A stretch of 64,000 nt of DNA from Capitella teleta (taxonomy: Eukaryota; Annelida; Polychaeta; Capitellidae). The stretch is taken from NCBI GenBank assembly GCA_000328365.1, contig KB310169.1, positions 34,733-98,732 on the forward strand, given 5' to 3'. Both the position numbers and the translations under genes were made by a program. The notes below the pieces were generated by a model. It did no database searches and was not told the origin of the DNA. It was given only the letters and a program-made list of their open reading frames with translations. Of this stretch, positions 50,004 through 62,485 are shown piece by piece (positions within the stretch are counted from its first letter, which is position 1; each line of letters begins with the position of its first letter).

Positions 50004-52979
50004 TAGACTACCTTGGGTGCCGGGGTGGCACCAATTTTCAAAATCCAATATTGGTGACCAAAATGTTATTTGAATTCAGGACAACGCCAATTGTTACCCT
50101 AATGTGATAATCAATAAGTTTCAATTGATACATAAGATGCCAACAACTTCCCGTTAATATCAGATGCACTGCTAGAATGAACTGAGGTACGAACTGAAAA
50201 TTTCTTAAAGTTGGTATTATGGTTCTAGATAAACCGGAAATATCACAGCTATTTCCTTGTACCCTTACATGTACAGGATTGACATTTAATATGGAATATT
50301 TTTCTACCTCGGGAACTTCCATTTTCAAATGGTTATAACTTCATCAATCCCGCACGAATCCATTCACAAATAAGGAAAGTAGGGCTGATTGAAATCATAG
50401 ATTCCCCAGAATAAAAATATTCCATGTTATGTCAAGTATGTATATACCAAGCTATATTCTATATGCATGACTAAACTACTTTTGCAAGGACACTAAGCGC
50501 GGGGATCAGCATTCTAACCACCAATGCCACCGAAAACCCTATCAAGCTGCTTATTAGTCTGAGTCACAAATTTGTTGTTTTCCTTCTATCCCGAGTAGTT
50601 CTGAATGTCTGAACATGACACCAATCACATCTGTTGATGTTGATGCCAACGCATTATTGGAAAAATCAACAAAACTTGCCGAGCTTGGATCTACTAATAC
50701 AAGATATGAAGCACGGGGATTAATGGTCAAGTCCGCTTTAGTGACACCGAGTAGGTGACATCAATTCTTAACTCGTGTCCTATCAGTCCTTACAGTACAT
50801 TTGCAAACGCATGCAAATACGGGTGACCTTCATTTCTTATCCTGACCTTTTTGTCAGGAATGGTATTTGATGAAACGAAAGATCGTAAGAATTGCACACA
50901 AAGGTATAATTAACCATGTAAACAGAAGTTATTTATGTTGATCGCATTGTTCTTGACCTAGAGTCATTGGCAAATGAGATTTTATAACTCTACCAATTAA
51001 CCCAACAACAATTAATTACCGGTGCTCGTCCCCACTCAGAGCTCGCGTACAGGTATGTGGTCTGCATACACGCAAACAACAGTATTGGGAGGCTTCGTAT
51101 GTGAATGTGAAAACGTGTTATATTATTGAAGTAGACCGATATTATTACCAATGGCAACCAATTAGTTAAATATGGTGTTATGCACTTAACTGTATCGTAC
51201 GATCACAGTTATGTAATAAGAGTCTCTGTATCTGTGGATTCTGCATGACAGAGCACATGATTAAGTCAGGCATTAATAATTCCACATCTTGTACTCTGAT
51301 AATTCTATAGTTATACATGTAGCTATCTCCATTCATGACATACCATTCACGTTTACATTGTGTTAATTAGTATTCAGATTATATGATAAGGTGACACAAT
51401 CAGCTGTTACCATATAACAGTTGATAACACGTGTATCATATGCAGTAATCGTGAATTAATTTCACACCCACCTAAAAGATAATATCAATATGGGAGAGGA
51501 CATTACTGTTCAATACTTTGAGGCTGTTGAAGAGAGAGGGCCCCTCTCAAGAGATAGAAAGCCCTCGTCTGCTTTCGCTGCCATCGACTCGAGGAGGGAG
51601 TATTTTTATGCCATTAAATCAATCAATCTTTTGTTTGTGTTGCTATTTGCGTATCATCAATAACAATCCTCTGCTTTGCAATTATTGCTAGGAATTGCAT
51701 TCAACGTTTACCCCGTTAATTAAAAAAAATGCAACCCAGTCTGGGCTGCATAATTTGCCTGGGAGATTATGTGCATATCATGAGACGTTGAGATGATCAG
51801 CTAATTGCTTCTGGATGTTGCGTGCGCATCACAAAAAAAAAAGCGAATGGCATCTGGCACGGCATTCGTTATCCAAGGACAAACATAAAAATGCGAAAGA
51901 AATACATCTTTGACAAACGGCTCAGATGTAAGCATAAAGACTACTCAAACTCCTTGGTGAAACTAATAACCATTACATGTAATTATTTTTACGTATGGAA
52001 GGTAATGAAGAATTATCGGGTATTTCATAGACACGCATGAAGCAATTGAAAGCACATCTTCCAAGGACACTGTTCGACAAAGTCAATGGGGCGTCCATAA
52101 TTTAAGTGGTCATTTCGACCGAATCGGCCAGCGAACCCAAGAAACAGAACCTTAAGTTGTCAAGTTTTGTGGCAATGTATGCATCATGGTGCCGAAAAGA
52201 ACCAACTCATGGAAGAAGAGTCAACGGCTTCAAAGATTGCCACATCGACCCATCCAGGCTTGTTGATAACCCTTAATGGGCATTTCGCTCAGATGTGAAT
52301 GCTTTATGGGGGAATAAGCACAAAATTGAGAAAGGTGGTCTGCAGGTCTGACCAATGATTCATGCTAATTATAACGCTCGAAAACTACTAAGCATTTACA
52401 GTTTCAGATACAATACCACATTGATTTAGAATTATTATTATGACAATATCGTATTGATACTAAATACATGGTATCCATCTTATATAATATTATGAACGCA
52501 AGCCATTAGATATTAGTTAATTGCATGTAATACCAATATGCAATATATAAAGGCTTAAGCAATCCATGGAAATTTGGTAGACACCCCTTCCTGCAACCCT
52601 TCCCAGCACCCACTCAATCAGCGCATTGGAAAGTAAGGCCAATATTTGGATGCGTGCTGTGCACTTAGTGGCTTCTGCTATTTCCCAGTTAGAGACCCAT
52701 GCAATCAGCGCAACAATAACACACCTGTAATAATTATACGCCAATATTGAGTGGGTCATAAGCCGCACTACACGCATAAAACGACGGCTGGATTATTCAT
52801 GCGTTTGATGTTCTCTGTCTCGCAGCATTAGTAGGGCGTGATCTCCCATCAGATGGTTAATTGTCGCTTGATCATTTTCGTGGGGTTTTTTTTTCTCCTT
52901 CTTCCTCTTCTTCCTCCCACAACTCTACTCGAGCGCATTTCAACTTTTTATTCGAAGCCAAGGTAAATATCGTGTTGTC
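50004..52979. other. Non-coding interval upstream of the signal-peptide exon
   Basis: No recognised gene. Minus-strand ATG frames at 50038-50322 (94 codons) and 52517-52777 (86 codons, hydrophobic) have no domain resemblance. The second is divergent from the exon at 52980 and about 200 bp away from it. Confidence 0.4.
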
Positions 52980-53104
52980 ATGGCGACATCGCTGATTGGA
53001 ACAATGAGAGTTTTTGGCTTACTTGTGTTAACGATAATAAGCGGGTGTTCTTGCGGTGATCCGTTCGGAGGTGAAACTCAAAAGCTCGGCTTTTACGCAT
53101 CACG
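52980..53104 (+). CDS. Signal-peptide first exon of an unidentified secreted or membrane protein
   Basis: ATGG start followed by 41 codons plus two bases. Residues 10-25 (RVFGLLVLTIISGCSC) form a clear signal-peptide core, followed by a polar stretch (GDPFGGETQKLGFYAS). The frame runs into a GTGAGC donor at 53105, and the unspliced reading stops at the very next codon (CGG TGA), so the peptide is either a 42-residue product or, more likely, a phase-2 first exon. A pyrimidine-rich tract (52888-52920) lies just upstream. I could not identify the next exon. If the gene continues rightward, the minus-strand globin would sit in its first intron. The family is unrecognised, and short hydrophobic frames also arise by chance. 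Confidence 0.42.
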
Positions 53105-53371
53105 GTGAGCTCAGATGGTCCGCTACTCAGTTGCTATATCAAACAAACGTATACATGTTGTACTTCGTGAGTTCCACTGACAAGAATGAAGCTGTAAGAA
53201 AGTATTACAGGAGGTATTTTACTGATACAACGCGCGCGGCGTTTATTGATGGTTTTGTAATCTGACACAATATTTGTAGTCAGAGCGAATACCTGGACTT
53301 CGCATGCTTGCTTAAGCTGTATATAAATATATACATGGCTTAATTTTTATGCAAAATCCGAAATAACGCCT

Positions 53372-53377
53372 TTTATT
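53372..53377 (-). terminator. Candidate poly(A) signal for the globin
   Basis: The first AATAAA I noticed on the minus strand downstream of the globin, about 345 nt past its stop codon. This would give a 3' UTR of moderate length. It is a single hexamer, so weak evidence. Confidence 0.3.
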
Positions 53378-53720
53378 AACAATGATAACAATCATAATAA
53401 TGCTACACACGATATATTTTGCAGTCCATGCATTTTGGTATTCCTGAGCATAACGATGATGTCTATTTACAGTTCATGTTCAATTGTATTAATACAGTGG
53501 TGGCCACTGTAATAAAAAGGCAGAATCCCGACTTCCAAATCAACCAAATCGTTGACAACAAAGTCACACTGGTAAAGAGTACATTCGCCAAATGAATTCC
53601 ATGCGAGCATTTCTGGGTGTGGATCATTCAATCACCAATGAGTGCCTAAAAGAGGAAGCACCACATATCCAAATTCTCAAATGATAGATGTTCAAAGGGG
53701 CGGCTGAGTTAAGGTTAAGA

Positions 53721-54416
53721 TCACGCGTCCAGCGTCACTACATTTGAATCCCCGTTCACCAGTTCACATTCCATTTCATCGGGAGATACACAACTGTTAT
53801 TGTTGGCACTGATTTCTGGCGACTGGACTCCGTTCTGTTTGCCTTCATACGGCAGAGGAGGGCGGAAGCGAGTCGTTTCCTCTTGAAATCCTTCGAAGAC
53901 TTTGCGAGTGATCAAGGCGAAGATCTTTATCCATGCTTCCTTGGTTTCCTTTGAGAACTTCTTACCGAGGTCTTCGTCCCAAATGTCAATCAAGGCCGTC
54001 TGGAAAGTGTCCAGGTAATCCGGATGGAAGCCTTTGATGTGAACGTGCTTGTTTCCGATCGACACCAAAGTTGGATTGACGATGACGTCCAAGGCATCCA
54101 AGTTCTGCATCGTGAACTCGACAGATTTCATGAAGCGAGTCGCGTGCCCTTTAAAGAGCGAATTTCGGTGCAAATCTTCATTAGGCATGTCTTTGAAAGG
54201 AAACAGTGTTTTTGTTACTGGGGCGATCTCAAATATACGCAGGAACACTCTCATACCCCGCTCTGTTGGCGTCGATGTGTGGCATAGAAACTCCCAAGTT
54301 GACTTGGCGCCCAATTTCTGGTTTTGAGTCAGAAATTCATGCTGGGGAATGTTTGAGGGTTTTTGGTCAGGCGGTTGACCTCCAGCGCAGGATACGAACG
54401 GCTGGGCGTTTCCCAT
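53721..54416 (-). CDS. Intronless globin, neuroglobin/globin-X-like, with N- and C-terminal extensions
   Basis: A 231-residue haem-binding globin read without interruption. The globin fold covers about residues 27-178: Trp41 (A12), Pro66 (C2), Phe72/Phe74 in the CD1 region, His91 (distal E7, in FKGHATRFM), His124 (proximal F8, in GNKHVHIKG) and the H helix around AWIKIFALIT (161-170). The start is the ATG at 54416, with A at -3 and G at +4; the open frame continues upstream but has no other ATG. The N-terminus begins Met-Gly and has Cys10, as in membrane-linked globin X, but Pro6 fits the myristoylation motif poorly. A 50-residue polar tail (182-231) has no globin counterpart. Most animal globins carry introns in helices B and G, so a single exon suggests intron loss or retroposition. 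Likely roles are oxygen or NO binding or redox sensing, by family analogy only. Confidence 0.93.
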   Translation of the reverse strand: MGNAQPFVSCAGGQPPDQKPSNIPQHEFLTQNQKLGAKSTWEFLCHTSTPTERGMRVFLRIFEIAPVTKTLFPFKDMPNEDLHRNSLFKGHATRFMKSVEFTMQNLDALDVIVNPTLVSIGNKHVHIKGFHPDYLDTFQTALIDIWDEDLGKKFSKETKEAWIKIFALITRKVFEGFQEETTRFRPPLPYEGKQNGVQSPEISANNNSCVSPDEMECELVNGDSNVVTLDA

Positions 54417-55136
54417 GCTGAGTGAATAATTCCTTGTTCCTCTTGGATACACAGAAAGAAGATTGATTGCGGAATGAACTCTCGAAGAGGATTTCACAAG
54501 AGCCACCGATATCCCCAAGTGGCTGGCAATTCGTCAAAATCAGCTGCACTATGAAAGCAGGAATAGAAAAAAAAAATCGAATGTCAGATCAGAGGAGACG
54601 GTTGGCTGGGGTGCGTGACTCCAACGAGCCCTTTAGACAGAGTTCAGCGAGAAGGCAGGAAGCCTCCGGGAGATCCGTTTACCAAAGAGAGAAGGTATCG
54701 AATGAGACGGAGAGATGCCGCGTCCTCTGCAGCGAGTGTTGTAATCAAATCACAAAGCAACACTTAATTCAACACACGTAATTATTCAGCTAATGACTTG
54801 CATTATGGTAATCCGAGAACAGCTCTGATGTACAACAGGTGAAATTTATACATAAGTAGAGCTCTGTAACGTCACGTGGTGAGATGACAGCGCCATGTAT
54901 TCGACAGTCGGCGTGTGGCCAGCACTGTTGCTTCGTGCTGAATGAGGCGTCGGTTGCCGCTGCAACGCAACAAGAGAACAAGAGCGAGCGGCGCCGGCAG
55001 CGGTTGAGACGAGGGAGGGGGCCTTCCCTCAGCCTCTTCTCACAGCTGGTACAAAGGTATTCGGCGGAATGAACTAGGGGAAGACAATGGCGTTACCCTG
55101 CTTGCCTCACATGCCCACGATTAGCTGCCCACTGTA

Positions 55137-55322
55137 TCACAAACAGGCATTATGAACCCTGGACATCACTGGATTGGGTTGACCTAGCGCTTTCTTCCTA
55201 GCACGAAGCCACTTCTTTACATGGTGCAATGTAAACACGCGACCGTCATCTCCGGGTTTATGACCCGGTGGATAAGCCGACAATGTTTGCCATGGTCCCT
55301 GGCCGCCTATTTGGCAGCTCAT
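55137..55322 (-). CDS. 61-codon ORF upstream of the globin
   Basis: An ATG-initiated frame in a CpG-rich stretch about 0.7 kb upstream of the globin, on the same strand. The predicted peptide is basic, with a likely helix (HHVKKWLRARKKALG) near the C-terminus, and no family is recognised. It could be an upstream exon or an unrelated short frame. There is no clear promoter or splice site to decide. Confidence 0.15.
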   Translation of the reverse strand: MSCQIGGQGPWQTLSAYPPGHKPGDDGRVFTLHHVKKWLRARKKALGQPNPVMSRVHNACL

Positions 55323-55367
55323 TGCTGCCTGTCTTGCCTCTCTCTGGCTCTGCGTCCTGAATAGCAT

Positions 55368-58300
55368 CGATCAGATTGCCGAGGGGGAAGAAAACTGCCT
55401 CGCAAACAGTGAAACTGCGTTTCGGTTTCTAGCTGTCTTTAACGTCTGTCTCTACGTATACGTCAACCCGTATCGTGAAACCATGGCCTAATGGCGTCGT
55501 TCATCCATGCGCTTCACACGAAATGCGAGTTTTATTCGTAGCCCTGATAAAAGCCCTCAGTGATCATAGTTGAAATAGCATTCTCATTCGCGTTTTGTTG
55601 TCCCTTTGCACGCTACGGAGTCCCAGAGGATAGTCCTGTGACGCCATCAAGACCACCGCCAACCCACTGGCGTAACCTGTTTAGCATGTCTCTTAATTCC
55701 TATCGCCTGCATGATCCAGGTATATTACTCAACCCACATGGATAATGCAGCAGGATCATAAGTTCTGCCCCATGCATTCCAGCTCATTATACACTCATAC
55801 AGGTAGAGTAATACTATGTCATAATAATATATTCACCTCAATGCAGGCCACGCGGTCTTTGGTCGCACACGTGCCCATGCAGGTACGTATAGCAGCTGCA
55901 GGTGCGTGATAGTGGAATTAGCTGGAATTAATGTCTACTTTTGCACAATTACTTGCATAATAATTGCCAACACCATTTTGAGGCAACCATAAAAAGTCAC
56001 CCTTATGTGGTATCCGTCTGCATATGCACTTATTGTATAACATAACGTAAGTTGTACAATTATGTGCTTGCCTGCATACTGTTTGATAAATTAATGCCAG
56101 AAATTATCGCTCTATGTTGTTGGTGCGTGGTTTGATTAGCGATAGTCGGTCGTGGACTACGCCATTCCTTCCTACAGATAATTATTCCTCACAGTTAAGC
56201 GCACTATCTATACTAATTTCAGTTTCAGAATCATTTTACCAGCTTTTTGCAATGAACAACACCGCACATGCCAAACCATTTCCAGTTTTCTTGTGGTTAT
56301 GGTACATCCCAAGTATACAATGCCTCAATATACCAGCAAAATATTAAGAAGTAAAAATCAGCAGCATAAAGAACGCCTGGGATACATTCTGGGATAGTAA
56401 GTGATTGTGAAAATGATGTTACCGGTAAAGTTAATAATACAAGATTTGTGTATTCTTTTGAAAGTGAATAATGTCATTGATCATGGATTTTTTTATGAAA
56501 TTAATCAGTTACATGCCCATTAATAATCGCGCTAATTAGTTTAGGAAAATTCACGATAATTAGCCAGAACCGACACAAACAAGGGTGCATGGACGCTACG
56601 GTTAAATTTCCAAGCGACACTTTACCGGTGGCCATAATTTCCGATCACAAAATTTATTAACCCTTGTAGTTCCAGGCTGTAGAATGTCCCTCGGCACATT
56701 GATTCACTATAAAGAGGGGCGCAGACGAAATACCTAGAGGTACTGAGTATAGAAACCATAATACTCGTAAAGCGATTCATTTAGGATGGAGATTGGAAAG
56801 TGTGACGTCACAAAATTCCCTAATGCCCGTATGTGGAGCTAAACGACTTAAAGCATGACGTCATGTTTCTGAAAAATAGAATTCCACAATGCCCGGACGT
56901 GGAGATGAATAATTGAACAGCTTCGTGCCTGGTGGTGGAATGGTGTCAGAAACTTCATTTTATTTTACTTCGTTGTTGAACATAAGCAGCTCAAAAGAAT
57001 CTATGTACTGTTAAGAACACAGCTATGTTCAGCTTTCGTGGAATCCACATATCACACTATGTATTCCCATTGTCATCTAAAATATAATTATATTATAATA
57101 TTTAATTCCCTGAATGAGAATTGAGAGCAATCGATTTTCGCGAACCGTAGAACTATGGAACAATCTGCCAATCAAACTAAAAAAGACTGACAACATTGTT
57201 TCTTGAAAAGAATAAGCTACATTTTAAACAGAGCTTCCGTTGATCACAATTGACAAACTTTCCTCCTTTTTAATTATTTATCTTTTGTTCTGATTCTCTC
57301 CTGTAGACATACGCCAGCAGCTCGACGCTCGGATTGAAATTTCGCACTTGGTATCAGGCTGCGTTGTATAAACAGTTGAAATCGGATCATGTGTAGTTGA
57401 TTAAACAACAATTGGCCTGAGATTTGATTCGTGTGGATGTTTTGTGATATTCGTCCGTACGCGAGCATTTTATCGATTAGAGTGGTATTTGGTCACAGCG
57501 AGGATCGATGGAAAACAGAATTAACGGGGAATCCATTGATGTACAGTATAATAAATACCAAGTAACCATGCACTGTGCGATAAACACTAGATCTCGGAAG
57601 TTTTGACCTACTTCAATTAATGTCCAGCTTATTATAATATGCCACGTCATGTACGTGAAGCAAAGGCATCAGGCAACAGGTGTGTTTTGTGATTCGTGAG
57701 TAAACTACAAAGTGAAGGTTAATCAATGTTGTTCAAATCCTAAAGGTGATAATCGTAGGTGAGATAAGGCTATCTACTACTTGTCTAATGAGTTTTTGCC
57801 CGAATGACGTTATCTTGAGCCTAAGGTGAGGACGTGATCGCAGAGGGAGAAATCTGTTTATGCCTGAGGCGCATGTTGAGCGTCACGCTGTCTTTAGGTG
57901 CCGCAGGAAACACTATGAAAGGGTTGATTATAAATTTATGACGCTGAGTAGAGATCAAGATCATAAGCTTCGAATCACGGTAGTGGACCGTACAGCGGAG
58001 AATTTGATCTTCATTCGGGCAATATAGGGCTTTAGAGCGGTCATAACAGCTTGGACGGAGACGGTCGCACGTACTATGCCATTCAGAGGCTGTTAAAAAA
58101 AAAATAATAATAAAAAAAAAAATGTGATCTTTCCCGACTCCACTCCCTTCTTCAGTTATGGCACCATATTTCCTTCTGCGTGATTGATATAAATTAACCT
58201 TTCTGCCTTTTGTTCACGATTAAGCACGCGTCAATACTAAACCACAACCACTCAATCTTTTTCCAATTTACATCACTTGATATACCTGCCAGTTACTTTT

Positions 58301-59649
58301 GTACACGTGCGAGGTTTTTTTAGCCATTATTAGCATCTCGCTTCGCTTAAATTACTCAAACTGTCAAACTGCCGATTACTTCATTATAAAATATATCGAT
58401 TTACAATACATTTTTGCATAATAAGCACGGCTTGTGTCGTATATTTGCACACCTGATCATTGCGATTAACCCCGATTAGAGCAATTAAAAATCCATATTC
58501 ACTGAAGCCCCAATCAGGAGCACACGTAATCTGCTCGTTTTAAATCCAAACCAATTGATTATGCTGGCACCTCAAGGACTCTTTGTTGAGACGATCGAGG
58601 CCGCAATGGACATGAAAGCCAATTTAAATTCCCTTTGTGAAGCAGAAAACAATGTCCTGTGTGTGAACTTGACCCCTCCTGGATGCTTATTGTGTATGGC
58701 TTTCTCTGTTTCATTTTGATTCTCTGCTGGATCTCCCTTGATGATGTTATGGTGCTGTGCTGCAGATTCATCAGCATAGAACATGTTGTTTACAGCAAAA
58801 ACTGCTGTACACTGTTTATGTTCGATTCATTACGTAATGAATATTATACATGACCTCACAGCAATTCGTGTGAATCCACAGATACATTTCTAACTAAATA
58901 ATTAACAGAACCCTATAAATTGTATGATTTTACTTTGTGGAGAGATTTTTCCAACTCCAGCACCAGAAGGTATATCGAAATCAATTGTCACTAATTTGTG
59001 TTCAACTTAATTTGTATAATTATGATTTTTGCAATTATGCATGTTTGGCATACAACAAGTATGCACATATTAATATATTTTATCTTTCCTTCCCTGTTTA
59101 TGTAATTCATTAAACCGATTTAATTTGAATATGAATATATATTATATATGTATAACACGATTACACGTGTATAAACCTTATAACACCTGTAGCCACAGCA
59201 AAGATCCATCACGCAAATGGCATTTACTTCCACGTGACACCTAAGTACATGTAAAACAAATATGGTTCCCACAATGCAATCAAGGATTACAGGTGTTTTC
59301 CATTTTCAACGAGCATCCTCAGATACTTACCCGAGGTATCATAGAGAAGTAACGAGAGAGCTGACTGATTACAAACCCCTGGGGAAGAAAAGGGTAGAGG
59401 GTCCGCGAGGAATACACGATGGGTGCAACACAGGTAGATCCAGGGTAGTGGGCTATGATGTCATTGTGTTGCTCATTATACAGTCTTAAACAGGTAGCAT
59501 CACCATCATTCGGTTCCAACTTTTTACCACCAACTAATTACATAACGCCTCAGATTTTGAATCCCGCCAATCCGATATCTATGCGTGCACGCGATGCAGC
59601 GAAAACGACGTCCAATTGTGAGCTCATATAAATATTTATGAACACCTCG
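55368..59649. other. Non-coding interval
   Basis: AT-rich, with short frames only. The CRE-bearing repeat at 56.8 kb is the main structure, and an AT palindromic stretch (AATATAATTATATTATAATA) lies near 57.08 kb. Confidence 0.45.
56801..56920. repeat. CRE-bearing repeat, copy 1
   Basis: TGACGTCA at 56803 and 56856, 53 bp apart, within GTGACGTCACAAAATTCCCT...ACGACTTAAAGCATGACGTC. It aligns with 62211-62345. The segment after the second CRE repeats the AATTCC...AATGCCCG...GTGGAG block, so the unit is partly tandem. Confidence 0.7.
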
Positions 59650-59686
59650 TGACGTCAGGGGTGGTAGGAGAAGTATATATAAAAGG
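59650..59686 (+). promoter_or_regulatory. CRE palindrome plus TATA box
   Basis: TGACGTCA (59650-59657) lies 16 bp before TATATATAAAAGG (59674-59686), a textbook layout of a CREB/ATF-responsive core promoter reading rightward. The predicted start is near 59705, 69 bp before the 52-codon ORF. Confidence 0.5.
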
Positions 59687-59773
59687 CTTCTCCAACTATA
59701 TACGGAACCTTTTCTGGATTTAGCCCGCGCTTTCACTGAGAAACCCTGTTTGTAACCAAAAGTTATCTCCCTC

Positions 59774-59932
59774 ATGCAGGGAAAGATAGAGATTTGCAAG
59801 CAGATCATACCACCGATGACGCGCTCGCTAAATAGCAACTCCTCTGCAATAATGCTTGGAGCGCCTTTTACACACTTTTCGCCTCAAAAACGTTTTTTCA
59901 CTCGGAATATTTATCAGCGCATGCGGGCATAG
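59774..59932 (+). CDS. 52-codon ORF behind a CRE-TATA promoter-like site
   Basis: The first substantial ATG frame downstream of a strong TATA box at 59674, with an implied leader of about 70 nt. The product would be 52 residues, basic, without signal peptide or recognised domain. It could be a genuine short protein, a first exon or a spurious frame in a non-coding transcript. The start lacks a strong context (C at -3), and the opposite strand is also open here. Its promoter-like neighbour is the main reason to list it. Confidence 0.25.
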   Translation: MQGKIEICKQIIPPMTRSLNSNSSAIMLGAPFTHFSPQKRFFTRNIYQRMRA

Positions 59933-62452
59933 CTAATAAGAGTCATGACAGTGTGGGCTTTTGTGCGAAAGTTCATTTTCTTGTCCATCCTAATTTTCCT
60001 ATTTTTTTTCATTTCCTGACCCTTTGTACTGTTCAGTTCCTTCTTCATCCCTCCCCCTTTGGCTCATCTTTTTATCACGCCCCCTCAGCAACCTAAATCG
60101 GTTGTTGAAGACACTCGATGATTCCCCCACTTCGTACAAATGTTCATTCACCCTCTCCCTCTCTGTGGGTTAATCTTCATGAAAATGTTCCTTTCAACAG
60201 ATGTGATAGTTTCCAGATGTACTTAGTACCACCACGTCGTAAAACAGCAATGAAATCGCCACAGAACCATCTACATCCATCGCGAAAGAACAAGGTCGAC
60301 AAGCAACGAAACTGGCCTCCGACACTTAACCCTGAACGCAGCTCCTATATCTTTATTTACACGGTAGTTTAGCCTAGCACATGTCTTACAGAATTAATAC
60401 ACACTAACTGGAGTGTGGGCTAATTTACTAGTACAATACCCATTTCTATTAAAATATTATTAATTTGTTCATAATTTGAGCGTTTTTTGGTCCACAGAAA
60501 GCAAAATCTGCAGCATTAGACCAGTCGAATGGATAAAATCCGCGCTGGATTGGACCTTGGGGCGTGTTCAGCATTTCGCTTCGATTTATCATGATCAGCC
60601 TCTTTGTGTACGCGACGCTATGCATTTCTTTATTTTATAAACATTTGAGTCAATTTATTTAATTTCGATCAATATTCTTATAAAATAAGACAATGTTTTC
60701 TAAGAATTATTAATCAATCTATTGCTCGATTATCTTAAATAACAACCGTGAAGTTGACGGCACCTGAGATCGACACCTTTCATGAGAGATGTCTCATATT
60801 GTACGTAATATGAAGCTCGCAAGCTTATCTTAATCATTAATGGGGTTTTTTTTTAAATCATGTCAATGCCAATGTCTAAAAATAAATGTTTCCGTACTAT
60901 TGTAATACGAGTAACGTTATTATATTAAGGCTTTTGAAGTATAATATACGAAGATATCTAAAATTTATCCCTTGGGAAAAAAAAACTAATTGTGAGAAGA
61001 TAACAATGTGAGATGTTTCCAATCAAGACAGCCTTGGGGTATTTAATTAAATTTCGAATCATGCTTGGAGCATTATTTATTGAGGCATTACTGAAAATTT
61101 GCTCGAAAATCGGTCCCTCGGCAAATTGTTTAGCGCGCACATTGCTTTATCATCAGCGTATAATCTGGCACGTTCGGTGATCCTTTTAAAAGAAGGGAAC
61201 GGAGAATTAAAGTTTTTTGGGGAGAGAGAGCCGAGCACCGGACGAGGCCTGGTAGCAGGCCTCTGCATTGTAAACCGAGTTTACCCAAAATCCGAACTCG
61301 AATTTATTCTATTCATGAAAAGTAAAAGAAACATGGCTAACATTTCGCTTGAGAGCAATTTCCGACTAATTATAGATATAGCACACTCACACAATCCCAC
61401 AGCAATAGACAAAAGCATGAAAATTTGCTCCCAATTGATTGTTAATGCGCCGAAAATGCCCTTTCTTGTGACATTTTGAATGTAACGGACACAATCTCTG
61501 GTTGATTAATGTCTCATAAAGGAATATCTGGTTACATGCAACACGTTCAACATTCAATCAGCGCATTCAGATTCACTACGCTGCATATTTCGTACTAAAA
61601 GGATTTGCTATTTGTGTATAATTTAACTTGCTGTGTATAAATCACTTCACGTACTTGTATATACTACATTGCTGCTATTCTACTGATGGAGAACAGATTC
61701 ACATATTGATGAATTCAAAGAGCGTAGAAATGGCTCTAATCTTCGCTAGGCGGAAAAAAATGTCAGCTTCCAACTGCAACAGTTGCTCAAGAAGTTATTT
61801 GAACCAACACAAAGAATGAGAAATGGAAATCTCGCACAACTCATCTCATTCATCTTTCCCTTTTTTCTGCGCCCCTTAATCACGAGCAATCACGTGATTC
61901 TCGCGAGAAATGCCGCTTGATCGAACGAGACTTCGGTGATTGAGATAATAGTTTTTCAACTGAACGATTAGCCGCAAGTGACGTCATCCTTAAACGCCGT
62001 GTTGATTCTTATATCGACCATTAGTCTGCTATCTGCACAAACCAGCCAACTGATCTACAGTGGAGATGATACGTTGTTGTTCCATTCACAAATTGTCAAA
62101 AACACCGATAATCCTACCTGAGCCTCTTTCAATCAAAATCACCAGCGAAGTATATATTAGTCAGAAAGAAACATCCGTATTTCGATCGTCCCCTACAATA
62201 GGGTGTAAACTGTGACGTCACGGAATTTCCTTATGTATATGCATGGAGATAAGCAACTTAAAGAATGACGTCAGTCCCTCTAGAATAGGATTCCCTAAGT
62301 GGAACTCCCCTTGCTTTGTGGGCGGAAGTGAAATGACGTCATGACTGGTTCCTCCTAATAAATAGGAGTCAAATGTATAAAACTACACCAGGGTATACAC
62401 AACCAAGCCGAGCGCTATGAGCTAATTGTCCAATGACTTAATAGACGGGGAT

Positions 62453-62485
<33 letters not shown>

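Noticed and set aside
53721-54518. Longer globin starting at 54518
   Set aside because: That position is TTG, not ATG; the first ATG in frame is at 54416 in good context.
54024-54781. Plus-strand frames of 71-104 codons
   Set aside because: They are shadows of the antisense globin and its leader.
61099-61479. 126-codon plus-strand frame
   Set aside because: It starts at TTG, has no acceptor, overlaps an open minus frame and has no recognisable domain; a frame this long is expected about once by chance.
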